NCBI GenBank assembly: GCA_033060915.1 | Contig: CM065393.1 | Span: 4,531,001-4,595,000, forward strand | DNA length: 64,000 nucleotides | Origin: Euryodendron excelsum | Taxonomy: Eukaryota; Streptophyta; Magnoliopsida; Ericales; Pentaphylacaceae | Reading direction: 5' to 3' | Shown: piece after piece, positions 24,193 to 36,949 of the stretch | Layout: each line of letters opens with the position of its first letter | How positions within the stretch are numbered: position 1 is the stretch's first letter | Position numbers and translations under genes: made by a program | Notes under the pieces: generated by a model | Databases searched by the model: none | Told to the model about the DNA's origin: nothing | Seen by the model: the letters and a program-made list of their open reading frames with translations, nothing else

Positions 24193-24590
24193 CAGGCACG
24201 TCTTTACGAAGACGATAAGTCCCCTTCCTTTCTAATAGGCACGTCTTCCTTTCTAATAGGCACGTCTTTCCAGAGACGGTAAGTCCCCTTTCCAATTCCA
24301 AATCAGGCACGTTTTTTCGGAGACGGTAAGTCCCCTTTTCAATTCTAAATTAGGCACGTCTTTCCGAAGACGGTAAGTCCCCTTTCCAAATCCAAATCAG
24401 GCGCGTCTTTTTGAAGACGGTAAGTCTCGTTTCCAAATCCAAATCAGGCGTGTCTTTTCGAAGACGATAAGTCCCCTTTCCAACTCCAACAAGCATATAT
24501 TTCCGAAGATGGTAAGTCCCCTTTCCAAATCCAAATTAGACGCGTCTTTCCGAAGACTGTAAGTCCCCTTTCCAATTCCAATTCCAATCC
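24193..24590. repeat. 47-48 bp tandem array with internal stem-loop
   Basis: About nine units, one truncated, each containing a variant of GGCACGTCTTTCCGAAGACG then GGTAAGTCCCCTTTCCAA. Unit starts near 24197, 24240, 24260, 24308, 24355, 24402, 24449, 24494 and 24541. CGTCTT-TCCG-AAGACG is a perfect 6-bp inverted repeat. The LTRs of the complete A element hold a single unit (about 32069-32110 and 48238-48275). Confidence 0.9.
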
Positions 24591-24819
24591 CTCTCTCGAG
24601 ACAGTTGATTCCTAAAGACGGTAATTCTATCCAATCCGGCACGGTAAGTCCCTTTAAACCTGTCGACCGAGACAAGACCCCAAGTCCCCTAGATGGTAGA
24701 GCGGTTCACCTTTGGCGCCTGCTAGCCTGCCAATGCAGAAATATTTGTTTAGGCACGCTTTCCAAGAAAGTTGATTCTCAGGCGCTAAGTCCCTTTAGCA
24801 GCTTCCCGAGATTAGGCAG

Positions 24820-24925
24820 TCTCGGGAATGATCGCGAATCGTCAGAGTAGTGGAAATACTCGTAAATATCGCAACGGTCAGAGAAGCGGAAATACCCGTA
24901 AACAGGTCGATATAGGGAATTGCCA
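24820..24925. repeat. Short direct repeats in the A LTR
   Basis: Degenerate units of about 35-37 bp: 'cg-a-cgtcagagtag-ggaaatactcgtaaa-atcg'. Two to three copies per LTR, seen also at 300-375, 32370-32455 and 48535-48615, and as the complement near 12780-12930. Confidence 0.7.
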
Positions 24926-27900
24926 ACAAACCCCTGTATCATGAGACCGCTGTCAAAGTGGTGGAAATACTCAAAACCAAGGTCAACACCGGTGCCTGCT
25001 AGCCCAATCCAGTGAAAAATAACCAAACTGGCCCTAGGGCTATTTTTCGGCACGTTTCTCGGGAGCACACCTAAGCCCTCAGAACGATAAGTCCACCTTT
25101 CTAGATTGTCTTAAAAGCAATTCGGCATGATTAGGTGCCCTCCAGTCCGTTTTGGGTGAATTCCAACACTTTTCGGTTAAGATGACCATTTTGCCCCTAG
25201 GCATCCAAATGCCCCGGGAACCACACCGGCTCTGGGTATCAAACCGGTAACCTCCCGAGAATGCTTCTTATAGTATTCTTTATCTTTTCGGATCATTCTG
25301 AGTCAGTTTCGGCGAACCCGGTACAAAATGACCGTTTTACCCCTGGTGGGCCGGTCACCTTTTTTAACCACACCGACTCTGGGTATCAAACCGACAACCT
25401 TTGGGAACATTCTGAATAATGTTTTCAAATCTTGAATCATCTTCCAGGACCTTCCGAGTCCATCTCGTCAGCTTTCCGGCCCGGTTGACTATTTTGCCCC
25501 TAATGGCCCGGTCAACCCTTCCGACACATCCTATCCTCATTCTTTAAGTCAAATACTTCTGGGACATTGTTCTCAGTGTTCCTGCCCTTTTTTCAGCCTT
25601 CCGGGTTATTCTCGATCCCTTAAATCTTTCCAGGACTTTCTGGAGTCACTCCTAGTGAAGCCAGGCTAAAAATTGTATGGTAGTCACTAGTACAGGTGCC
25701 CAAATCTTTCCAAGATACGTTGCTTGCCGACTTACAAAGTTTCCTAACTAGCTGGTGCCACTCCTAGTGGCGCTAAAAGGAAATTTGGCCTAGTGCCACA
25801 GCAACAGGCGCTAGGTCTATCCCATTTCTATAAATACAGAGCCTCTTCCAGTGTGAAGGAGGTCCGCAAACTCAGTCTAAAAATCTTAATATTCGATATA
25901 CAGAGCTAGTAGCTTCCCTAAACTCTAGCTTCTCTAGGTTTTCCAAACCCTAGCCACCACACACAAACCCTTGCCTCCTATACACTCATACACACTCCTA
26001 TACACTTATACACTAGCCTTCAGCCCTTCATCGAAGACTTGGATTGCTGCAACTACAAGCTTTGAAGATCAAAGACAAGCCCTCGAAGACTGAAGTGAAG
26101 CGAAGACTGAAGAAAAGTAAGGCGCACAAAGCCAAGCGAAATAAACAAGATATACGGTAGGTTTTCTCTTTAAGTTTCTGCACTTCCCCCTCTCTCTTCT
26201 CCCTCCTAACCCACTTGAGTTTTCTCTATTTTAATCCCCTATCTTCTTCCCCCCTTTCTTTGCATGCTTGAAACAAGGGGATTCCCGATCTATGTGTAGG
26301 ATTAGACTATTGGAGGGTCACTGTGTCGGGGGCTTTCTTTTAGTCTAACCGGAGACCACGTGGGTTCGGCCCCCTTGATTATGTGGTGAAGCCTTAACCT
26401 TGTATGTTCACGACCCCAATTTGCATTGTGCATATCATTATCTTACATTCTTCCAAAAATCATTTTCAAACTCATTTTCAAAACTTGCATTAAACTTTAT
26501 TTTCAAAATTGCATCAAAATCTTCTTTTTCAAAACTTGTTTTCAAAATTACAATCCTAGGGTGATTCTAGCCTTTCCATGACTAGGATTGCTTTAGGAAA
26601 GTGTTACATTTAAAGTGACCGATATGGTCTATATTTTTAACTACTTGTTGTTTTCAAAACCACTTTCTTAGAGTGGTTCTAACCTTCTTATGGTTAGAAT
26701 CACTTTAGGAAAGTAAGACGTTTTTATACTTTCCAAAAGACTCTCTTTTCAAAAGTCTCTCTTTCTAAAACCCTCTTTTTCAACATGTTTTCTAAAATCT
26801 CTTCTTTCCAAAATTGTTTTATAAAAGCTTCCTCCAAAAATCTATTTTTTTTTTCAAAACTCCTTTTTAAACTCCTTTCCAAAATACTCTCCTCAAAATC
26901 TACTTTCTAAAACATTCCCTAGGTTTCCTTTTTAGAAAACACTCCCTAAATCTCTTTCCTAAAAACTCTATCTAACAATCTCCTTCCAAAATCTTATTTC
27001 CAAAACTCTCTCAAAAGTTTTACTTTCCAAAAACTTCCTTCCTAAAACCCTTTTCAAATTCACTTTTTAAAAACTCCTCACTAGGATTTCTTTCCAAAAA
27101 CTCTCTCTCCAAAATCTTCCTTCTAGAAACTCCTCTCTAAGAATGCCTTCTAAAAATCTTCATTTTCAAAAACACACTTTTCAAAAATTTCTTTTCTTGG
27201 TGCCCAAGTCAAGCCCTAGAACTCACGATTAGAAAACCCTATTTTTCCTTCCCAAAAATATGATTTTCAATCTTGCCTTAAAACTTAGGTTTCCAAAACC
27301 TCTTGTTTTCTACATCAAAATTATATTTCCAAAAACCTCTTTTTTCTATGTCAAAACTATAGTCTTCCAAATCTAGGGTTTCTAAAACTTCCCTTTCCAA
27401 ATCTTGGTCAAATCAAATCTTCCCTTTAGGAAACCAAATCCAATCTCCCGTTTAGGAAACTAGATCCTATCCTCCGTTTTTGGAAACAAAATCAAAACAC
27501 TTCTTCTTAGAAACAAAATCCAAATATTTCCTAATTCAACTCCTTCCTAATCTTCTACTTTCATAAATCTTAAGTTTCCAAAACTTGAACATAAAAATCT
27601 TTTCTAAATTTTAAAACTCAAAATCCAAATCTTTCCTAATTCTACCTCTTTTCAAATCTTAACTTTCCAAATCTAAGTTTTCCAATCTTTCCTAAATTCA
27701 AACCTTTCCTAATATCAAGATTTTCTAAAACTCAAACTCTAAAACTTTCTAAATCTTAAACTTTCTAAATCCCAAATCTTTCCAAATTTAAAGTTTTCTA
27801 AATTCAAAACTTTCTAAACCTAAATCTTTCTTAAATTCTAAACTTTCCTAAAACTTCAAATCTTTCCAAATCTAAAACTTTCTAAACTCAAAACTTTCTT

Positions 27901-29157
27901 ATTTTCAAAACCTTTCCTATTTCAAAACCTTTCTTAAAATGAAACTTTCTTAAACCAAAGCTTTCCTAAAATGAAACTTTCCTTTTTCAAACTTTTCCTA
28001 AAACGAAACTTTCCTATTTTGAAACCTTCTTAAATCGAAACTTTCCTAATTTGAATCTTTTCTAAATTCCAACTTCCATAATCTTCCAAGTCCAACATTT
28101 GAGTCAAATCTTTTCTTAAAACCTTTCCAAGTCAAATCTTTCTTAAGTCTCTTCTCTTTCCTAAGTCTAGATTTCCTATACCTCAATCTTTCCAAAACAA
28201 GTCTAAATCTTTCTTTCAAGTTCAACCTTCCCAGATCAAAGTCCAATCTTTTCAATTCCAAAATTCTCAAATTCCAATTTCTAATCTTCTATTCTAAATT
28301 CAAATCAAATCCTTTTTTCCAATCAAAATCTCTTTCTTCTAATCCAACCTTCTATCTTCTATCAGACTCTTGTCTGAACTACGACTGACCTGATTCCTCC
28401 CAAAGGATACGTAGATAACCCTTATGGGTGCGGTCACAACATTTTTCAAGTTTTTATTTCCACAAAATCTTTTCAAATCTCCAATCTATTTTCAAACTTC
28501 CAATTCCAAATTTCTATTTTCAAATCTCTATTTCTAATTTCCAAAACCTCTTTCCAAATTCAAACTTCTATCTCTTTCTTTTCAAATCAAATCAATTATC
28601 TCTCTTGCACTTGCATATCATACATCATGTCTTTTAAATATTCTTTTTTCTAAAGTGGATAGGATTGGTCATTTTTTAGTTGAAGACTCTCATAGGTGAA
28701 TCTAGGGTAAATAGACATGTAGGTGCCACAAGGGTGGGGTAGGGTGATGGCTTAGTGCGTCTTCCTTACACGTAACCAACCTCTGAACCTAAGATCACTG
28801 TTTTCGAAAGACCAAAAGGAGTTATTTTTCTAAAAAGGGCTTAATATTTTCTAAAGGTTGCTAAATAACTTGTTTTCTTAAAAACCCTCTCTTGAGGAGA
28901 TATTTTCAAAATCGTTTTCCAAAACCCTAAGTGTAGTTTTCGGATTATGCTTAGTTTTTTAGGTGACCTAACTCACCTTAATCAAGTTAGGTGGCGACTC
29001 CAAATATTTTCTAAAAGCCCTTTATTCAAACCAATTTTCAATTCAAACATAGTCGCACTCATTCTTCTAGGAAGGTGAGTTCTAACGAGAGAGTATAGTG
29101 TTTTTCCCACTTGTGTGTGTATTCCTCGAGTGCGAAAAATCTGGGCGCGACAAACCC

Positions 29158-29641
29158 CAATGAAGTGCAAGACACCGAAGATGGGCCTATGGATGAATCT
29201 GCCAAGGAGATTGACCGTGTGGTACAAGAAACTGAATATATGAAAGAAGAACTGCAACCATGCCTCTTTGACCCATCTAAAATAGAAGAGCCCAGCTATA
29301 CACACCTGAGGAGAGCCGGGGCACGGTCAGTTGCAAGAGCAAAAAACCTAGGGCCCGGGTCAAGTCCATCGAGTTGGAGGAAGGTGAGTTGGCCTGTCTG
29401 TTTGCAGGGAACAAAGAAAGAGAAGAAGTTGATGAAGAAAGGAAGGCTAAGAAAGGAAAAAAAAGACCATGAGGCAGCTCTAAGTCCTGGGGGGAGCTTG
29501 GGCATGTCTACAATGATAAAAGAAGAAGTTAAGAAAGAACCAATGGCCATCGCCGACTGGTCAATCTACTTGGCACTGCCAACCGAGGTCCTTGGCAAGT
29601 GGAATGTGAAGGAATTAGGTGTGGTTCCAAAACCCACCTGA
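29158..29641 (+). pseudogene. B1 gag C-terminal tail
   Basis: Continues the gag frame after the A solo LTR: NPNEVQDTEDGPMDESAKEI and so on, first acidic then a lysine-rich stretch (29410-29470), ending GVVPKPT and a stop at 29639-29641. The end 'vvPKPT.k' and the following nucleotides match the end of B2 gag region (60305-60345), placing both stops at the same point. No protease or RT follows: the next 1.8 kb is non-coding spacer. The lysine-rich/acidic tail is longer than in a minimal Gag and has no domain I recognise. Confidence 0.75.
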
Positions 29642-31455
29642 AAAACTCATCCGGTTAAGAGACCTGAAAAAGGGATGTCTTCTGTAGTCACCCTTTATCA
29701 ATCTATTTTAGCTTTTTGTATTTATATTCCATGCTGTCAGAAATAGAGGTACTTACAGCCTCTTCAGCTAAATAAGACATAGATGAACTTTTTAAAATTA
29801 ATACTTGTTTCATATTCTTGCATCCACTATCTACTTTTAAAAAAATTTTCTTTTTCTACAAGTGGATAGAAACATTGAGGGTGGAATAGCATGGACGCCC
29901 CATTCAAAAATAGACAAAAGCTCCTTCGATCAAAGAGTGAGTATTTAAACAAAGAGCATAGAGAGACTGATCATAAGAGGCAACACTTGAATGACATCTG
30001 AGCTAAACGATGGGTAGCCAGGCTATCAAAAGGAAGAGGAGCCATTGTTCTATTTTTCCACAAACAGCAAATGATTTGCTTTGCATAACCTACTAGAGCC
30101 GAAGGCATTTCTTGGTCAAAAACCTGAACCAGAGTTGCTTCCTACATATTAGAGCAAATACTGGTAGTGAATGAGCCTATACATCAATAGTTGTCGTCCA
30201 AAAAACATCATTAGAACTTCAAGCTGTGCTTTATAGACTAAGCAATTTTACTTGAAATGAAGAGAGGCCCTCATTTCTTCTACCATATAGTTAAAAGACG
30301 ACCATTGCAAAGCCCATTTGAGCCATTTGCAATCCTTTTTAAAAAATCAACCCAATGATCACTGCCCACACTGGGTTAAGGCAAATATATGAGTACATCT
30401 CTCAAAGTCAAGAAGGTAGAGTGAATGCTAGAAAGCAAGCATGTGACAAAAAAAAAAAAAAAAAAGAAAAACAACAACAACAACAAGACCCTAATAAAGG
30501 ACAAGGGAATTGCAAGAAAGCTAGTCCTTTTATCAAAATGCTCAAAAAGTGACAAAGAACTCTTGTCAAAACTGATCATGGGTTATCATCAGCCAAATAG
30601 AGATAAATAGGATTTTGAGCGTTTATCCATCCTTTCAAACACCTCATAACCTAGCCCACATTATGGTCCAAAGAAAAGTCCTCTCAGATCAAGGAAAAAT
30701 TGCTTAGTATAAATAAGCTCGGACAAAGTGATAGTAACACATGGACATGATGGCATTCACAAGGCCAAATTTCATCACCAAAAACAACTCTGGGTCTTAT
30801 GCAACCTCAGTTGAAGATAATAGTTTTGTGCCTACAAATCCTTTCATTTCAACCCACGAACCCAGCCTACGTTACGGTCCAAAGGAAAGTCTCTTTGAAT
30901 TGAGGGCCTAGCTACCCATTGTTGTGCTAATGGCCATGAAGGTCATTGCCCAAAGCCATTGTCGGAATAGGGTGAAAAGGGGGAGAGCTCAGACAAGAAA
31001 ACCCCAAACACCAACCTTGCAGAAAGCGAGATTAAAGAACAATGGCTAGAAAATGTGACTCCATCAAGAATGTGGAGTATATGCTAAGACACCCTGATGT
31101 GAAAAAGGCCGCGACCAAAAAAATGACAAGGTCCCATAAAAGAGGCATCATCCCAAGGATGTGAGACATTGGCACAAGCCCAAGACACCTGCTTGAATCT
31201 CAAAAGAAATAGATATATGCATACATTTTAACCAAAAGAGAGCTTTTTCGAGACCAACCAGGCGCAACGAAAGAAGACATGAAATTTTGCAAAAAAAAAA
31301 AAAATTACCTATCATTTAATGAAAAGAAATATATGATATTGTGTTAATTATGCAGGAAAAAGTCTCTTTAGAGACCAAAACAGCCAAGAATGATACAAGG
31401 TCATTTTGTTTTAAATAATAAAACTAAAAAGCTGTCATTTCAAAACTGCAAGAAC
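29642..31455 (+). other. B1 spacer between gag and antisense ORF
   Basis: Non-coding, A-rich, with runs of A at about 30450-30466 and 31290-31303. Phrases such as 'gaggccctcatttcttctacca' and 'ggtccaaagaaaagtcctctcagat' recur in the A element's post-pol spacer (43870-44260) and in B2 (60900-61410). In A this spacer follows pol; in B it follows gag directly, so pol is missing as a block. Confidence 0.7.
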
Positions 31456-31807
31456 TCAGGACGGACGGCGGGAGGCCAATATAAATTGACTCCCGTCATC
31501 ATCCGAAGAAGAACCAGAAGAGGGAATAGGATCAGCATGGTCACTAATAGCTGCTCCAGAGCCTGAATGCTCTGCCACCTCAATAGATTGAAGGGCAACT
31601 ATATGAGCCTTCTGTAACCACTTTCGCTGGCAAAAAGTACCGGGATCGCCTTCGCTGCACAAAGCCTCAACAAGCTGCACCCTTAAAGACTCAATCTTCA
31701 CATCACAGGCTTACAACTATATCATCGCCTTTCTCAACAAGGTGTTGGAAGGCCTTTAATGATGACGCTCCTGGATAGTCACAACCACAAGGAAGTCGGT
31801 GTAGCCC
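31456..31807 (-). pseudogene. B1 antisense ORF, C-terminal part
   Basis: The C-terminal end of the antisense protein whose N-terminal part is at 52849-54067; the complete A element splits it. Minus-strand translation continues GYTDFLVVVT, then through stops to a Leu/Glu-rich segment beginning KIESLRVQLVEALCS and a serine/aspartate tail SSGSSSDDDGSQFILA. The A element's own antisense protein ends in the same way (VGYTDFL.., coiled-coil-like stretch, SSSDDDG.RYIFAP). This agreement at both the join and the tail shows the two pieces are one gene. The stop is at 31456-31458. Confidence 0.75.
31803..31807. repeat. Target-site duplication of the complete A element (AGCCC), left
   Basis: AGCCC, repeated at 52844-52848 immediately after the 3' LTR. 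A perfect 5-bp duplication, normal for Ty3/gypsy integrase. Confidence 0.92.
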
Positions 31808-34800
31808 TGTAAGCACCCCATTTTTTACCACTCGGTAGTTTACACTCCGTCCAAACTTGTACTCAAGTCAATATGGAGGTATTCCAATCGAAACCAACTC
31901 TCTAAGTCTAGATCCCGTCTGTCCATCACTTCGTGGACCCACCAGGCTCAAATAGAGGTAAAATGACAAAAATGCCCTTAGGGGCATTGTCCTTTCCAAT
32001 TCCTTTTCTAATTCCAATCCCTTTCTCGAGATAGTTGATATCTCGAGATAGTAAATCTACTCCAATTAGGCGCGTCTTTCCGAAGACGATAAGTCCCCTT
32101 TCCAATTCCAATCCCTCTCTCGAGACAGTTGATTCCTCGAGATGGCAATCCGGCACGTTGTTCAAAAAAAATCTCTTCGGAACGGTAAGTCCCTTTAAAC
32201 CTGTCGACCGGGACGAGACCCCAAATCCCCTAGATGGTAGAACGGTCCACCTTTGGCGCCAGCTAACCTGCTAATGCAAAAATGTCCATTTAGGCACGCC
32301 TTTCAAGAAATTTAATTCTCAGGCGTTAAATCCTTTTAGCAGCTTCCCGATATCAGGCAGTTTCGGGAATGATCCCGAACTGTCAGAGTAGCGGAAATAC
32401 TCACAAACATCGCAACCGTCAGAGTAGCGAAAATACTCGCAAGCAGGTCGATATAGTGAATTGCCAACAAACCCCCGTATCACGTGACCGCTGTCAGAGT
32501 GGCGAAAACACTCAAAACCTAAGTCAACACCGGTGCCTGCTAGCCCACTTCGGTGAAAAATGGCCAAATTGCCCCTTGGGCCTTTTCTGACACGTTTATC
32601 GAGAACACACCTGAGTCCTCAGAACAATAAGTCCAACCATCTAAGATTGTCTTAAAAGTAGTCCAGCATGATTAGGCGCCTTCTAGTCAATTTTGGGCCA
32701 ATTTTGAGACTTTCCGGTCAAGATGACCATTTTGTCCCTAGGCATCCGAACGCCCTGGGGACCACGCCGGCTCTGGGTATCAAACCAGTAACCTCCTGAG
32801 AACACTTCTTATAGTATTCCCAACCTTCCTCTTCCTTTCCGGATCATTCCGAGTCAGTTTTGGCAAACCTGGTACAAAATGACCGTTTTGCCTCTAGTGG
32901 GCCAGCCTCCTTTTTCGACCACACCGGCTCTGGGTATCGAACCGGTAACCTCCTAAGATTGCTTCTTATAGTATTCTCAATCTTCCTCTATCTTTTCAGA
33001 TCAATCTGAGTTAGTTCTGGCAAACCCGATGCGAAATGACCATTTTGCCCATAGTGGGCCGATCACCTTTTCCGATGACAGTGGCTCTGGGTACCAAAAC
33101 GGTAGCCTTTAGGAACATTCTGAATAATGTTTTCAAATCTCGAGTCTTTTTCCAGGACAGTCCGGGTCCGTCCCGACAGCTTTCCAATCTAGTTGACCGT
33201 TTTGCCCCTAATCGCTAGTCAACCCTTCCGACACATCCTATCCTCATTTTTTAAGTCAAATACCTCTGGGACACTATTCTAAGTGTTTCTGCTCTTTTCC
33301 AGCCTTTTGGGCCATTCCCGGTCCCTTAAATCATTCCCGGACTTTTCGGAGTCATTTCTAGTGAAGCCATGCTAAAAATTGCATGGTAGTCACTAGTACA
33401 AGCTCCCAAATCTAGTCAAAGATACATTGTTTGCTGACCTTAATAGTTGCCTAATTGGCTGGCGCCACTACTAATGGTGACAAGCCAATATTTGGCCTGG
33501 CGCCACTCCTAGTGGCACCAGAAGCATTTTTGCCCTAGCGCCACTACAACAGGCGCCAGGTCTATCCCACCTCTATAAATACAAAGCCTCTTTCAATGTG
33601 AAGGGGGTCCGCAAACTCAGTCTAAAAATCCTATATTTCGATATACAGAGCTCGTACATATCCTAAACCCTAGCTTCTCTAGGTTTTCCAAACCCTAACC
33701 ACCATACACAAATCCTAGCCTCCTATACACTCATACACACCCTTATACAGTTATACACTAGCCTCAAGCCTCCATTGAAGACTTAGACTGCTGCAACTTG
33801 AAGTTCTCAAAGATTAAAGAAGAGTCTCTGAAGATCAAGACAAAGACTGATGCAAAGCAAAGACCGAAGAAAAGCAAGGTGCGCAAAATAAACAAGACAT
33901 ACGGTAGGCCTTCTCTTTAAGTTTCTGCACTTCTCCCCTCTCTTTTCTCTCTCTTAACCCACTTGGGTTTTCTCTATTTTAATCCCCCATCTCTTTCACT
34001 CCTTTCTTTGCATGCTTGAAATAAGAGGATTCCTGGTCCATGTGTAGAATTGGATTATTAGAGGGTCACCGTGTCGGGGGCTTTCTTTTAGTCTAACCGG
34101 ATACCACATGGGTTCGGCCCCCTTGATTATGTGGTGAAGCCTTAACCTGGTATGTTCACGACCCCAAATTTGCATTGCGCATATCATGATTCTTGCATTC
34201 TTCCAAAAATCGTTTTCAAATTCGTTTTCAAACTTATTTTCAAAATTGCATCCAAATCTTCTTTTTCAAAACTTGTTTTCAAAATCACAATCCTAGGGTG
34301 ATTCTAGCCTTTCCATGGCTAGGGTTGCTTTAGGAAAGTGTTATATTTAAAGTGACCAACATGGTCCATATTTTCAACTCCTTGTTGTTTTCAAAACCAC
34401 TTTCTTAAAGTGGTTCTAGCCTTCTTATGGTTAGGATCGCTTTAGAAAAGTGAGACGGTTTCATACTTTCTAAAAAATTCTATTTTCAAAAATCTCTCTT
34501 TCAACATGTTTTCCAAAAGCTCTTCCTCCCAAAATTGTTTTCAACAGCTCTCTTCAAAAATCTATTTTTAAACTCCTTTCCAAAATACTCTTCTCAAAAT
34601 TCACTTTCCTAGAAATTCTTTCCAACAATCTCCTTCTAAAAATCTTTTCAAAAACTTTCTCTCCATAATCTTCCTTCTAGAAACTCCTTTCTAGGGTTTC
34701 CTTCCAAAAACTCGTTTCCAAAAATGCACTTTCCAAAAATCCCTTTTCTTGATGTCCAAGTCAAGCCTTAGAGCTAACAATTAGGAAACCCTAATTTTCT

Positions 34801-36929
34801 TTTCAAAAACATGGTTTTCAAACTCGTTTTAAAACCTAGGTTTCTATAACCCCCTGTTTTCTACATCAAAATTACATATTTTCAAAACCTCTTTTCTACG
34901 TCAAAACTATAGCCTTCCAAATCTAGAGTTTCTAAAACTTCCTCCTTCACAAATCCTTGTCAAATCTAATCTTCCTTTTAGAAAACCAAATCCCATCTTC
35001 AATTTAGGAAACTGAATCCAATCTTCCTGTTTAGGTAACTAGATCCTATTCTCCGTTTTTGGAAACAAAATCAAACCATTCCTTTTAGAAACAAAATCCA
35101 ATCCTTTGTTTTAGGAAATATGAATCTTAACCCTTCATAATCCAAATCTTTTCTAATCCAACTCCTTCCTAATCTTCCACTTTCCTAAATCTTAAGTTTC
35201 CAAAACTTGAACATAAAAGTCTTTCCTAAATTTTAAAACTCAAAATCCCAATCTTTTCTAATTCAACCCTTTCCTAATTCTACCCCTTTTTCAAATCTTA
35301 ACTCTCCAAATCTAGGTTTTTCAATCTTTTCTAAACTCAAACCTTTTCTAGTCTCAAGATCTTCTAAAACTCTAAAACTTTCCAAATCTTAAACTTTTTA
35401 CATTTCAAATCCTTCCAAATTCAAAACTTTCTAAATTCAAAATTTTCTTAAGTTAAATCTTTCTAAACCCAAATCTTTCTAAATTCTAAACTTTTCTAAA
35501 ACTTCAAATTTTCCCAAATCTAAAATTTTCTAAACTCAAAACTTTCTTACTTTCAAAACTTCCCTATTTCAAAATATTCCAAATTTTAAACTTTCCAACT
35601 TTCAAAACTTCCTAATTTCAAAACCTTTCCTTAAATGATAACTTTCCCAATTCGAGCACTTTCCTAAATTGAAACTTTCCTAAAACGAAACTTTCCAAAA
35701 ATGAAACTTTCTTAACATGAAGCTTTCTTAATTCAAAAACTTTCCTAAGTTGAAACTTTCCTAAGTTGAAGCTTTCCTAATTCGAAACTTTCCTAAAGCA
35801 AAGCTTTCCTAAGTTGAAACTTTCCTAAAATGACACTTTCATAATTTGAACCTTTCCTAAATCAAACTTTTTCTAAATTCAATCCAATCTTTTTTCAATC
35901 TTCAACATCCAACATTTGAGTCCAATCTTTCTTAATCTCAAGTCCTTTCTAAATTCTCTCTTTCCTAAGTCTAGGTTTCCTAAAACCAAGTTTTCCAGAG
36001 TAAAGTCTTTTCAAATCTTCCAATCAAAGTTCAATCTCTCAATCTTCTAATCCAATTTCTAACTCAATCTTTTTCTTCCAATCTTATCTTCTATTTTCAA
36101 TCGAATTCTTGTCTGAACTACGACTGACCTGATTCCTCCAAAAGGAAACATAGGCAACCCTCATGAGTGCGGTCTCCACATTTTTTAAATCTCAAATTCT
36201 ACAATCTTTTCAAATCTCCAATCTATTTTCAAACTTCCAATTTCAAATTTCTATTTCCAAATCTCTATTTCTAATTTTTCAAACTCTCCAATTTCAAAAT
36301 CTATCCTTTCAAATCTTTCTTCTATAATCAAATCAAATTCTTCTTTCCAAATCTATTTCTAAATCAACTCTCTTCTATTGCACTTGCATATCAAGCATCA
36401 TGTTAGTTTCTTTTCAAATATTCTTTTTCAAAGTGGATAAGATTGAACAATAGTTAGTTGAGGACTTTCATAGGTGAATCTAGGGTAGATTGACATGTAG
36501 GTATCGAAAGGGCGGGTAGGGTGATGGCTTAATGCGTCTTCCCTACACATAACCAACCTCCGAACCTAGATCACTAATTTCAAAGACCAAAAACGGAGTT
36601 ATTTTTCAAAAAGGGCTTAAATGTTTTCCAAAGGTTGCCAAACAACCTGTTTTTCTTAAAAACCCTCTCTTGAGAAGATATTTTCAAAACCTTTTCCAAA
36701 AACCCTAAGTATAGTCTTCGGATTGTGCTTAGTTTTTAGGTGACCTAACTCACCTTAATCAAGTTAGGTAGCGACTCCAAATTTTTTTTAAAAGTCCTTT
36801 ATTCAAATAAATTTTCAATTGAAACATGGTCGCACTCATTCTTCTAGGAGGGTGAGTTCTAATGAGAGAGTACAGTATTTTTCCCGCTTGTGTGTGTATT
36901 CCTCGAGTGCGAAAAATCTGGACGCGACA
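31808..36929 (+). repeat. A element 5' LTR (5,122 bp)
   Basis: TGTAAGCACCCC .. GACGCGACA. TATA box at 33574-33581 preceded by the palindrome TGGCGCCACTCCTAGTGGCACCA region (33498-33520). It includes a 233-bp stretch (33171-33403) that the 3' LTR has lost between two TCCC repeats. The pyrimidine-rich tract is at 34460-36100. Confidence 0.93.
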
Positions 36930-36931
36930 GC

Positions 36932-36949
36932 TGGTGACTCCGCTAGGGA
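36932..36949 (+). promoter_or_regulatory. A element primer-binding site (tRNA-Arg type)
   Basis: TGGTGACTCCGCTAGGGA, two bases after the LTR end; same primer class as B1 (20894-20911), with two changes from the expected complement of tRNA-Arg. Confidence 0.8.

Larger units (their letters stand above)
23995..29152 (+). mobile_element. A-type solo LTR within B1 gag
   Basis: A 5,158 bp LTR with a perfect AACCC duplication at 23990-23994 and 29153-29157. It starts TATAAGCACCCC (a mutated TG) and ends CTGGGCGCGACA. The gag reading frame is continuous across the empty site. It contains TATA at 25829-25836, the ladder of 'tgaccgttt.gcccctagtggg' phrases, the pyrimidine-rich tract and the conserved end. 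It has no internal region, so it is solo. Near its 5' end a short subrepeat has been amplified (24193-24590), which the other A LTRs lack. Confidence 0.92.

Noticed and set aside
24193..24590. CRISPR-like regular repeat with palindromic unit
   Set aside because: Plant nuclear context, contiguous tandem units without unique spacers, inside an LTR.
29111..29157. Start of a 176-codon ORF at 29111
   Set aside because: The first 14 codons are the end of the A solo LTR; the gag tail proper begins after the target-site duplication.
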